Assembly (NCBI GenBank): GCA_024305745.1
Contig: JAHRBS010000009.1
Coordinates: forward strand, 372,001 to 436,000
Direction of reading: 5' to 3'
Source: Polyporus tsugae
Lineage: Eukaryota > Basidiomycota > Agaricomycetes > Polyporales > Polyporaceae
Length of the DNA stretch: 64,000 nucleotides
Numbering within the stretch: the first letter of the stretch is position 1; every line of letters begins with the position of its first letter. Under the pieces are notes generated by a model. That model had not been told where the DNA came from. It was given only the letters and a program-made list of their open reading frames with translations, and did no database searches. A program made the position numbers and the translations under genes. Shown piece by piece: positions 29,218 through 39,050 of this stretch.

Positions 29218-31837
29218 ATGCAGGCGGAGTCGGGCGACCCTGTTCCTCAAGATTTAGGTACGCTGGTTATTTGAGGCCCTCTTGGCCATGCATGGAGGCA
29301 AGCATGGGGTATTGTCTTCGTCGAGGGTCATGTTGGTGGTCGAGAAGTGCAGTTACATGCGCAGCTCCCGCGAAGAATGTCCTCTCCAGAACGCAACGCT
29401 ACTCTTGTTTTACCTTCACGCCTTGTTTGGCAGTTGACTGACTGTTTTCGGCAATAGTTGCTATATTTCATGCATCATTCCACCGAACACAAGGCAACAT
29501 TATTGACTGGTCGCTGAAGGCGAGCGCAGGTACGAGCTTTGAAACTATGAAGCGTGCTCAATTCTTCTCGACGTGGACGCTGGACGCATTGTGAACTCGT
29601 TTGGTGGAGATGGTGGCTACTCGAGACTATGCATGGTGTCAAACAGTGCGGAACAGTCCCATTCGCAGTCTACTCCAGAGTGGAACTTTTCCTTGGGTGG
29701 GGATGCGTCAAACCCATTGAGAGCAAACGAGCTGAGATCGGGCCCTTGTCATGCGCGGGATCTTCAGCTAGCCCATCCCCTCATTCGAACGAGTTCTAAG
29801 GGCGTCCAGTGTCCAGCATCCAGAATAACTCGGCCCCTCGGCGGTGTTTACGGATCACTAAACTCGGTGCGCAGATTTGGACCTCTCCCATGTCGAATTC
29901 AGCTCCTTGCCAAGTGGGTTACACCTCATAGAACGGGACGTCGTGTAAGTTGTGTTTTTTGTCCGATCCCCTATGCCTCCAACTCCCTCATACAACGTTG
30001 TTCACACTCAGGTATTTCACCAAGGATGACTACCAAGGGGTTTGTGTCTTCCGCAGGCGGAGAACGTCTGAGGACGGCCACAGAGGCTTCCGCCTGTCGT
30101 CCCTCGGCGTTCTCCTCGCCACGTCGCCCCGTCCACGCCCATGGCGGCATGTCGCCTCCCTCAAACGTCTCGTGAGCTCTATCTATGCTGCGCTGGACGA
30201 TAGGGCCACGCTGGAGCCAACAGACAACGACTGGGATCTGGCACGCGAGTTTTTTGAGCAGCGCAAGGTGCGTCAGCCCCAGGACGGTAACGATGCGAGT
30301 AGCAGCAGCCACCCCCGCAACTGGGAGGGATGGGCTATTGAGCTGCAGGGTTCTCGATCCGACTGTGCTCCCACCATTCACCTCCCTCATCTCCTCCGCA
30401 TCCTCGGACCGTCATCTCTCACATTATACAAGCACATCCTTGGCCGGCGGCGTGTTCTTGTCATCACGCTACCCCCTGTCGAAGCAGCCTGCATCCTCTG
30501 CCAGGTCGCGGCCGACACTTGCTACGAAGAGGATGGTTATGGGGCCGACGATCAACCTCGACGGTTAAAGGGCAAGAGCACTGCTGGCGTCAAGGTTCTC
30601 GGCATGATCACCCTCAATGACTTGGACAAGCTCGCTTTTGAGAGCAAGGCGGGCTGCGGGTGGATCGCATGCACCACGGACTCCATCTTCCTCGACAAGC
30701 CTTCGTATTACGACCTCCTCATCGACCTCCGCAACACCACACCAAATACCCGACCGGCCTTCTATATCCCCAAACCCGTCGAGCACCCTAGCGGCCGGGG
30801 ACTAAGCTACCGCCTCTCCACTGTGCGCTTCACCTGGAGCGACGTCAGACTTGTGCGTCCCTCCTTCTCTCGCGTGCTAGCTACATTTACAATTTTCGCT
30901 TCAGTGGACTGAGCTTGACCGCGTACTGCAGCTCGACTCAGAGGACAGCGTAGGCTCATGCTGTGACCCCTCCCACCATGGCAGTGCCAAGCCGCGCAGT
31001 AGCACGAGCTCCTCCTGGACCGACGTCTGGCGCGTGTACGAAGACGTCTGTGTCATGTGCGCTGGCCTGTGGATGGGAGCCTGGCGAGGTACCACCCCCA
31101 GCTCGTCGGACCCCGAGACCCCTCGCCGGTCAGAAAATTGGGGCACGAACACGACCATGGGCTCGGCCAGTATCCGCCTCGACGGCGATGACGAGCTGAA
31201 CGTCAGGATGCTCGGCTTGGGAATCGAAGGTCGCCCATCCGGGAGCGCGAGCACGATCACGTCGAGCAGGCCGAGTCGCGTTGCTCGGCGTACGAGCACG
31301 ATGTCCGTCTGGACGTGGGCGGGCGTCAAAGGCGCTAACACCAACGCCAGCGACACGCAATTCCCTGCAATGACGACGGGAGAAGCGCTTGCACCCTCAG
31401 AAGGGATGTTCATCCCCGGGGAGCGCAACAAGCTCCCGGAGCCAACGGGGCCGGAGGACGCGGCGGCGAGCGCGAGGAGAAATCGGCAGGTGTTGACGAC
31501 GCTTGCGCTGCTCCAGACGTTCCACGCCAACACGACGGCTATCCTGTCGAGGCTGGGGACGTTTCTCGAGACGCGTAAGCTGTGTGGCGTTCCGTCATCG
31601 TCTTCGCGGCGGTTGGGGTTGAGCTCGAGCGCGGGCACAGGAGCGGAGGGGAGTAGTGATGGCATGGGAACGGTAGTGCTGACGCCAAAGGACGTGATGG
31701 CGTTCGAGCTCGGGCCGTTCAGCGGGTTGGACGCGCGATTTGTGGAGTGGCTCGGGGAGGAGTACGGCGGTGGGGTGCGGGTACTCGTCAAGCGCGGCTG
31801 GAAGGACCTAGTCGGCCTCATACTCGGGCTTGGCTAA
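29218..31837 (+). CDS. LCHN/DENND11-family DENN protein (Anr2-like)
   Basis: Five exons (29218-29257, 29458-29529, 29875-29944, 30012-30852, 30905-31837) join in phase to 651 residues. The N-terminus reads VAIFHASFHRTQGNIIDWSL, then VEFSSLPSGLH, VVYFTKDDYQG and RRRTSEDGHRGFRLSSLGVL. This is the start of the u-DENN/LCHN module. The ILGPSSLTLYKHIL and TLPPVEAACILCQVAAD segments (about 30400-30520) are further family hallmarks. Relatives are DENN-type proteins (fungal DUF4484/Anr2, animal DENND11) thought to act in membrane traffic. Introns 1 and 2 (200 and 345 bp) are long for this window. The start is the first ATG in the first frame that joins; an earlier start cannot be excluded. Confidence 0.82.
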
Positions 31838-33002
31838 GTCCGACCACTCGTGAGTCTGAAGACGAGGGGGGAGAGATATATGCGCGTTTTGTTACGCTAC
31901 CAGGAGAGACATTTTCCCATGACGCCTCCTCGTGCCATGACTTAAGAGCAGTTGGCCCTCGAGTTTTTTGCTATCGCTCTATTTTCTGGGGCTAGCCCGC
32001 TCGGTTGTTACCCATATGGCCGACTACGTTATTGATACCCTTCAGTTATGTCGATGACTATGTGCTCACGTATTATGAATGTAGATGTCGGACAGCTTGA
32101 CTCCTCTGTTGGATTTCGCGGCCGCTCACATCATCGGTTCGGCGCATCTGTTTCGTCTTTCTGCGAACCTTGGTTGGACCCGACCCACTATTCATTAATC
32201 ATTGGCGGTAAGTGCTCCCCGACGCCCGGCGCGCTGCATACCTTGCTTGTGAACTTGGTATTCAGCTTCAAATGTACGTCCTCATCACTACCTCTATGTT
32301 CCCTTCCTGACTTCCCCGCCACTATACCCACATTTATCCCAAGAGTCATATTGCTGCTCTCCACTAGTTCGGCTTTCAGCTCTTCGAGGTCGTCCATTTC
32401 GGCCATGCTTCCGGCAAGAGTTTCGAGCTCGACGCCCTTGCGTCGCACTCACCACGCTCGGGTCGCATCCCACGCTTCCTCTTCCTTCTCAGAACTACCA
32501 TTGTACAAGGATCCAAAGGACGTGATGAAATGCGAGCGAAGGAAGCATGCCCACGAGCGCGGAAACAAGACGGTCAAACTTGAAGGAACGCAGACCGTCG
32601 TATATGGCGGCCGAGAAGGGCCCGTGTTGAACATTGACCGTCGATGTGGATGGCAGGGTTTTGAGCCGAGTGTGCGCGGACAAACGGAGTTCTAAAATCA
32701 TGATTCCGCCAAGTATGTTCGGAGCGTGCGGAGAACAAAATTATGAGCGGAGAAGACGGCTTATTCCGAACCGAAACCTGCTAGCCATTTCGCTCCCAAC
32801 CACCATCAGGCTGCACCAGGCGTCTTTCTCGTCAGTTCCTCCACTTCCCCCACTCGCACCCGCCATGGTTGCTCACTGCTATCCACAGCGCGACGGGGTC
32901 CACTCTTCTCCCACCAACGTCCAGCACCATTAGACGCGAGACCATGCCCGCAACAACCCTCAACTGCCCGTTCCACCCAACGCTGAAACGGACCGGTACA
33001 CC
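31838..33002. other. Intergenic; one weak minus-strand candidate
   Basis: No recognised gene. A minus-strand frame at about 32448-32188 reads like a short coiled coil (ETLAGSMAEMDDLEELK) and could be an exon of an unknown small gene, but no partner exons were convincing. Confidence 0.3.
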
Positions 33003-35727
33003 ATGATGTCGAATGCTTTTCATACGACCGTACCCCTTCCCTTCGAGAACATGATGAAGACGTATCTCCCTACCGTTGACGACCAAGACTTCGACGCTGT
33101 GTATCCCGAGGACAGGATTCAAAGGATTCATGACAAGTTGAAAACGACTGTCGGCCCGCGATCTAAAGGCAGCAAGGATAAACGGCCCAAAGAGCAGTTC
33201 ATCTCTGACGCATGGGTACGTATCTCGTCTGACTCTTTGGAGTGATCGTCTCAATGATTCGAAACCAAGCGCACTCTCGACAAGGACGAGAGACTCTGTC
33301 TTGGCTATCTGCTCAATATCTCTGAGAAGCACTTCGATGGCGCCGACACCAAAAAGTACAAGGTCGACGGGTCGTTGATCCCGTTGGCTGACCAGGATAT
33401 CATCGAAGAAGGTCGCCCCAACTTTTTCCTCGACGACCTCTCCATCCAGTTCAAGCGCGGAGGCACGGAGAACGACCCCTGCGACAATCGCGCCAAGAAG
33501 AACATGGAGGCGGATGCTGCAAAGCGAACCTGGGCTCGAGGTCAGCTCATGTCATACGGCGAACGGGTCTTCTTTTTCCAGCACCGTACCGGGCACTTCA
33601 TGCTCTTCGTTAACGGCGGCGAGTTTCGCGTCATCCGCTGGGACAGGTCAGGCTGCATCGTTACCGTGGCCCTGAACTACGTCGAGACCCCTGAGCAAAC
33701 TAAGAAGCTCCTCCAGTTCCTCTATGCATACTCGAAGGCCAAACCAGAGCAGCGCGGCATTGACCCCACGGCGACTCGTCTCTCTAAGGACTCTTGTGGC
33801 TGGCAGTGGATGCAGGAGGTCGCCGCCACTCATCGCCTCGATGTCGCCTACGGCGACGGGACGGTCGTTCAATCGGTGCCTCAAGGCTTCGTTATCAAGC
33901 CGACTCGCGATGCACCTGACTCTCCCCTATTTGCGACGAACATCTTGGCCGAGGATCCGACGGCGACGACTGGCTTCGGGGACCTCTCCTCGTCTAGCAC
34001 CACATCAGCCATTGCCCCCGTATTCAAATACGTTCGCGACCTCTTTCGGGACTCGATCTCGGAGACCTGGCTGTGCTACAGGTTGAAGGTCTGTGGGGGT
34101 GATTACTTGGTGGGGAAGCCCATCTTTGCGCCTCACGGTCTGGTCGGTCGCGGTACGCGTGGATACATTGCATTGGAGTGGAAGACTCAGCGGTTGGTCT
34201 TCCTCAAGGATGCTTGGCGTCCCTTCTACCAGGGCGTCGACCAGGAGGGCACCACTCTCGAGTTGCTGAATGCAGAGCATGTCCCCTTCGTCCCTACTCT
34301 TATCTGCCACGAGGACGTCGGTGGGGGGCAAGACACAGAGGCCTCAGAGTACTCATTCACTGGGTCAAAGAAGCCGGACGTTTTCATCGGTAAGGAGGAA
34401 AAGGATCGTCCCATCGCTCCCATGCCTTTACGTTCCAATGCATCGGGATCTCGCACTGCTACAGTTGGTGGCCGCACAGGGACGGCATCGACATCGGACA
34501 CCCAGCCGCGCGTCGGTGCCGCCAATGTCAAAGGGTCCCCTCAGAGCTCTGGTAGCGGTGAGCCGAGCGGGAAGCGTCCTAGATCTCAGAAGACAGCCAT
34601 CGTGGAACTCAACGACGGGTCAGGTCTCCGTCACCTCAAACACTACCGAATGGTCGTCGCTCAGGTGTGCTTGCCTTCATCTGCGTTCACGAGCGGCAAG
34701 CAGTTGGTTCGAGTCGTTTGGAATTGTATAGACGGTGAGCCTATCCCGAGTCCACCTCGGCGGATACGCTAATCCCCATCTCTGTTATAGCACACGGCGA
34801 CGCCTTCGAACGGTGCAAAATCATCCATCGCGACGTCAGTGTTGGGAATATCCTGATCCTCCCCGCGCTCAACATAATCATCAGCAAGACAAAGGTCCAG
34901 AAGATCTCCGTCATGTGGGGTGGCGTGTTGGGTGATTGGGAGCTTGCGAAGCGATGTCCAGCGGAACATGTGACGCAGAAGGCGCGTCAGCCTCATCGGA
35001 CGGTAAGAGTTTTGCGTGCGTCCTTTGTTTATCCGGCATTTACTGACGAGCATTCATCCAGGGCACCTGGTACTACATGTCTGTCTATTCCGTGCAGCAC
35101 CCCGGCAGGCCGCTCTCAATTCCGGACGAGCTCGAATCTTTCCTCCACGTCCTCTTATACCTCGCCGTCCGTTACCTCCGCAGCAACCTTCCCTGCCCCG
35201 GAATCTTTGTCGACCACTACTTCGACTCATCCGGGCGGGACAAGGAAGGGAGGATGCTGTGCGGGATCACGAAACAGCAAATCGTGTGCAACGGTCAACT
35301 GCTTTTCAACCAGGAACCAGTCAACTTCCTTCCAGACCCTCAACCTTCGTCCGAGCATGAGGTTGAACCTCCGAGCGTCAACCCTCTTCCGCCTAGTCCC
35401 CTCAACCATCTGATCGCAAAGTTACTCAGCCATTTCAAGGCTTACTACGCTGTGAGGAAGTACAACGCCGCAACTGCGGCAGACAAGCTCGCATCGTTGT
35501 ACGACGTGACCATCAATAGTCCTGCAGCTGACGACGACTCGGAGGACGAGGATCCGGTCTTGTCGATGAGGTGCACGATCGGAGGCGCGGAAATGGCCAC
35601 GCCCGCCCCCGAGCCTATATACGTAGTAACTCCCTCCAATGCCGCGGCCCCGGGGATACTACAGGAGCCATCGGAGAAGGAGAAAAGGAGGGCGGCCAAG
35701 TTGACGACGCACCAGTACGTGAAGTAA
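33003..35727 (+). CDS. FunK1 fungal-type protein kinase A
   Basis: Four exons (33003-33215, 33270-34734, 34791-35002, 35062-35727) give 851 residues. It belongs to the FunK1 family, a kinase-like group expanded in mushrooms. The FunK1 N-lobe region has RWDRSG (about 33640) and GIDPTATRLS (about 33755), then VGRGTRGYIALEW with FLKDAWRP (about 34145-34215). The catalytic loop HRDVSVGNILIL (about 34826) contains HRD and Asn. LGDWELAK (about 34927) stands where DFG would be, then RTGTWYYMS and the DELESFLHVLLYLAVRYLR helix. Intron positions match kinases B and C. An in-frame TAA at 35725 is followed by 59 more codons similar to the tails of B and C, so the end may be recently truncated. Role unknown. 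Confidence 0.88.
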
Positions 35728-35907
35728 ATGTTCTTGAAACACGTCACGCGCGATGTCCTCTGGCCGTCCAACGACCATGTTGGCGACCAGCTGAAGGGCT
35801 ACGTCCGTCCCGAGTGGAGCTCCAAGAGGCGTCGTCTCGAGAGCAAGATGGTGACCTTCTTCGAGCCTGAGGAGGAGACCTCGGAGGTGTCTGCCCAGCC
35901 TGTTTGA
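35728..35907 (+). pseudogene. Former C-terminal tail of FunK1 kinase A
   Basis: In frame after the TAA, this starts MFLKHVTRDVLWP and continues to GYVRPEW and SKRRRLESK before TGA. It aligns with the LGEALRDTWP...SGWKPP...ENKRKRIE tail of kinase B. It is probably the ancestral end of kinase A cut off by one nonsense change. Confidence 0.6.
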
Positions 35908-36369
35908 AGGTTTCTGTTGAGTGGATCGTGAGCGCTGTGTTCACCTCGTCGGCGAGGCTTATATCTGAGTCTGTGTGGGCCCAAGTCCATAGTAATCCTC
36001 TCAGCGCGTCGCGAGATATCGTGCTCAGCGCTGCAATACGATTCAGCGTGTCGTCTTTCCGCGTTTCCTACATAGTATTTTGCATTGAGCCATATGATTT
36101 TAGTGCAGTCACGCTTGGTCGGTCGTGGAAGCTGCATGTCAGTGCATGATGACCTGGGCTCGGCCCCTCTGATAACGAGGGTCGATTGAGGATGGAGCGC
36201 CGGTCGTGACCCCAGGCTGGAAGGCCAAATACAATTGTGGGCCAGGACAATTGCTACAACCGGGAGGACCTTCGTGACTGAAAACGACTCGGACCGACGT
36301 ATTAACAGAGACAGAAGCGTATCCGAATCAGTATAGAAGTTGGTTTACAAGGATTTGACGATAAGTCAG
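35908..36369. other. Intergenic, no gene seen
   Basis: Between the FunK1-A tail and the glyoxal-oxidase fragment 2. No motif was recognised. Confidence 0.5.
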
Positions 36370-36839
36370 CGCAACGAGCGAAGATTGTCCGTATTTCAGC
36401 CGCCGGCGTAGTATCCGAAGAGGAGGAGAGGGGAGAGAGTACGGTTCGGAATCAATCATGCAAACCACAACAGAAAGAAGGAAGCAGGGCCATGGCGATG
36501 CGTGCACGAAAGCAGTGAAGCGGGCGGGCCCATACCGGGGAGAGGGGGACGTTAGGGACGTCGGGCCAATTGCCAAGCCCGCCGGGGTCGCCACCAATGC
36601 GCGCACAATTAGAGTGCGAAGGGATGGGGAAGTCAAGGATCTGGAGCGCGGACGAGCCCGGGGGCAGACGAACGCATTAGGCCCCGGCGCGACGACGGTG
36701 CCGTTGCACAAGAACTCGGGGAAGAGCGTCGCATGTCCGTGGCGTTACCTGAGAATGGGAAGAGCAGCGAGGTCAGGGATGTGTGCATGAGAGGTTTGCG
36801 AGAGAAGCAGGCTATGCGACGTACCGTGCTATTGCAACA
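36370..36839 (-). pseudogene. Glyoxal oxidase 3'-end fragment (copy 2)
   Basis: On the minus strand it contains the CACG microexon (about 36826), its downstream intron and a decayed last exon, plus part of the 3' UTR (a CTTATCGTC...TTGTAA region shared with the intact gene near 38900). The reading frame is lost by several indels. Like copy 1 it begins just before the microexon and follows an HNH gene. Confidence 0.82.
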
Positions 36840-37115
36840 TCAGCGTCACGTCCTCCCTCCAGTCGTCGGTGCAGATGAACGTCGCGATTCAACATAGGGA
36901 GCCCGGAAAACATCTCAACAAGGTGATCAGAATAGGCGTAAGGAGCCGGAACTCGAACAGGATGTGAAGCGGGGCGCGCAAGATGAAGGTCAGAGTTGAT
37001 GAAGTAGAGGGCAAGCAGGAACCTGGCCCCAAATGCGGCCAACACTCCTTGCCTGGCCTCCACCAGGCGCATCTGCCCGGTACCGTTAGAGGGGCCGGGT
37101 CATCCACGCCGCGTG
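36840..37115 (-). repeat. Noncoding patch shared with 22188-22455
   Basis: Almost identical to the sequence after HNH copy 1, with a roughly 17-bp insertion around 37046-37062. No gene is visible in it. Confidence 0.85.
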
Positions 37116-38656
37116 TCAGCCCTCTTCATCATCCCGCGTCGCGCCTTCGGGGTTCGTCGACGTCTGCCACACCTGTGGGTTTTCCTTCATGTACTTGGAC
37201 GTCAGCCGCATCATGTGGGGAGTCTCCGAGTGACAGTCAACAGTATCCGGTGGGTGCTCGACTTCTTCAAGCGTGGCTGAATGTTTGCAGAATGAGTACA
37301 TAGATCTAGCAAATTGAAAAGGGGTATCGCGGAACGCGTACCCATTTCCGGAATCCGTCCGAACAGCCGTTCCCTCCACCGCTCGTTGCCCTCTGCATAT
37401 GATTCCTGCGGGGCGGAATGCATGGACTGGTTTGAGCCAGAAGAAGACCCTGTAGTAAATGACGTGAATTAGCACATCAACACACCCCAGAAACCCCCAA
37501 ATGCACCCTTGTCTGACTCCTCATCGCCTCCGGATACCCGTGAATCTTCAGATGCCTCGGACATCGCTGGGGCGAAACGAGCTGTCAGCCAATAATTGTA
37601 TTGCAAGACAGGGTACGTACCGGTGTCTTCGTCCTTCTCAAAGAATTCTCTCTCCGCTACCAGCTTGACATCATCATTGTCCGGGACGTAGTCAAAGAAC
37701 GAGATGGAGCGGAGGAGCTTGATTACCGCATACGCGAAGCGTGCGTAGATGAACTCGACAGCGACGCTGTCATTGATCGACACCAGTCTCCGGTGGAACT
37801 GCTCTATGTAGTCGGGATAGCCTCCTGCATTCACGAAGTATGCCATGAAGCTGTCACCATCGCCGGCGGGGTAGAAAACGAATATGTCTGAGCCGAGGCA
37901 GCGATTTACGTCGTCGCGCAGCAGAATGCCATTCGTATGGGCGTTGACAGCTGCGTTAGCGTTTTCCATGGAGTACACAGACATGTCGTTTGCTTCGAAC
38001 CAAGCCCACTCCGCTTTGGGCACGAGGTGAGCGCACTTGTTAACTATGATGATGGCAATCCACAGAATAAGCATTAGTTGCATTAATACGATATGAAAGA
38101 CCGCACAGTTGATCCACCCAATGAGATTGCAGTACTTGTCCCGCGCCTACACGCGGGCAGACATGTTTGCCGACGAGACAACCTCGATGCCTCGATCGAC
38201 TGCCCTGAAGCTGCTTCGGGTGTTGTACCAATTGTCGGGTATTTGACTAGGGAACCTGAACGCGGAAAAGTGGTTGACGATCGGGTAGTTGCGATTGGCT
38301 GCATTCCCGGTACCAAGGAAGTAATAGTAGTCACCAGGCGAAAGGAGCTTGACGTCGTGGTCGTGGATAGGTACGCGGTCCTCGCCTCCACGGTCCTTTG
38401 CAAGAAAGTCTCCCCTATTGTTGGCAGCGTGATTGGTGATAACGCGACATGCATCGAGAGCGAGAGGGTGGCATACGCCAAAGAGCGGTTTGGAAGCGTC
38501 GGTAGCTATAGGATCGGGCTGGGAGTAGGCAGGAAAACAGAATAGCGACTTGCCGACTGCGGGGTGTTTGATAAAGACTGACCCGTTAGCCAGGATTTCA
38601 CGTTGCATCGGTTGGGATTGCGGGCGAGACCCCTGCAACGCCTCCCGAGCCGCCAT
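37116..38656 (-). pseudogene. HNH endonuclease domain protein (copy 2), in-frame stop
   Basis: The same five-exon structure as copy 1 (38656-38107, 38043-37621, 37581-37507, 37449-37342, 37276-37116), every junction in phase, but with TAG at 38149-38147 directly before the HNH core. The first core motif is changed from YCALTG to YCNLIG, and the following histidines are lost (WIN instead of HEH). CAHLVPKAE and NGILLRDDVNRCL remain. Exons 1-2 are roughly 75-80% like copy 1, while exon 5 differs at a single base. It is probably inactive. A truncated protein or readthrough cannot be excluded. Confidence 0.82.
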
Positions 38657-39050
38657 GGCTGAAGCTCTGAAGGGAGCGAAAAAGGTACAAGTTCACTGCG
38701 GCAAGGACGCCAAGGACGCGGAGTTTGAAAACCATAATTTGGAAACTAGGGTAATTTCGTGCTCCGAACCCTATCTTCCCCTTCTCCGAACTGCTCACTA
38801 CATGCAGACGACACCGAAAAGACTAAACGAATGATATATCCAAAAAGACTGGAAGCGTATGGGAACGAGTATAGCGGTTGGTTACAAAGATTAGACGATA
38901 AGTAAGTCCAATGAGCGGGAAGTGTTTATATTCCGGATGAGAGCGTAAGTAGTATCCCAGGCAAATGAGAGGAGAGTGGGAGTCTCAATTAACCATTCAG
39001 TCGACGACAGGAAGGAGGCATGACCACGGCGATAGCGTACACGAAAGCGT
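38657..39050. other. Glyoxal oxidase 3' UTR and HNH copy 2 leader
   Basis: 394 bp between the stop of the intact glyoxal oxidase and the start of HNH copy 2, on the same strand. The sequence next to the HNH start matches the leader of copy 1. The rest resembles the 3' UTR parts of the two glyoxal-oxidase fragments. Confidence 0.6.

Noticed and set aside
32048..32695. 215-codon plus-strand open frame upstream of kinase A
   Set aside because: No domain, Ser-rich by composition, and it overlaps a slightly better minus-strand candidate that is itself weak.
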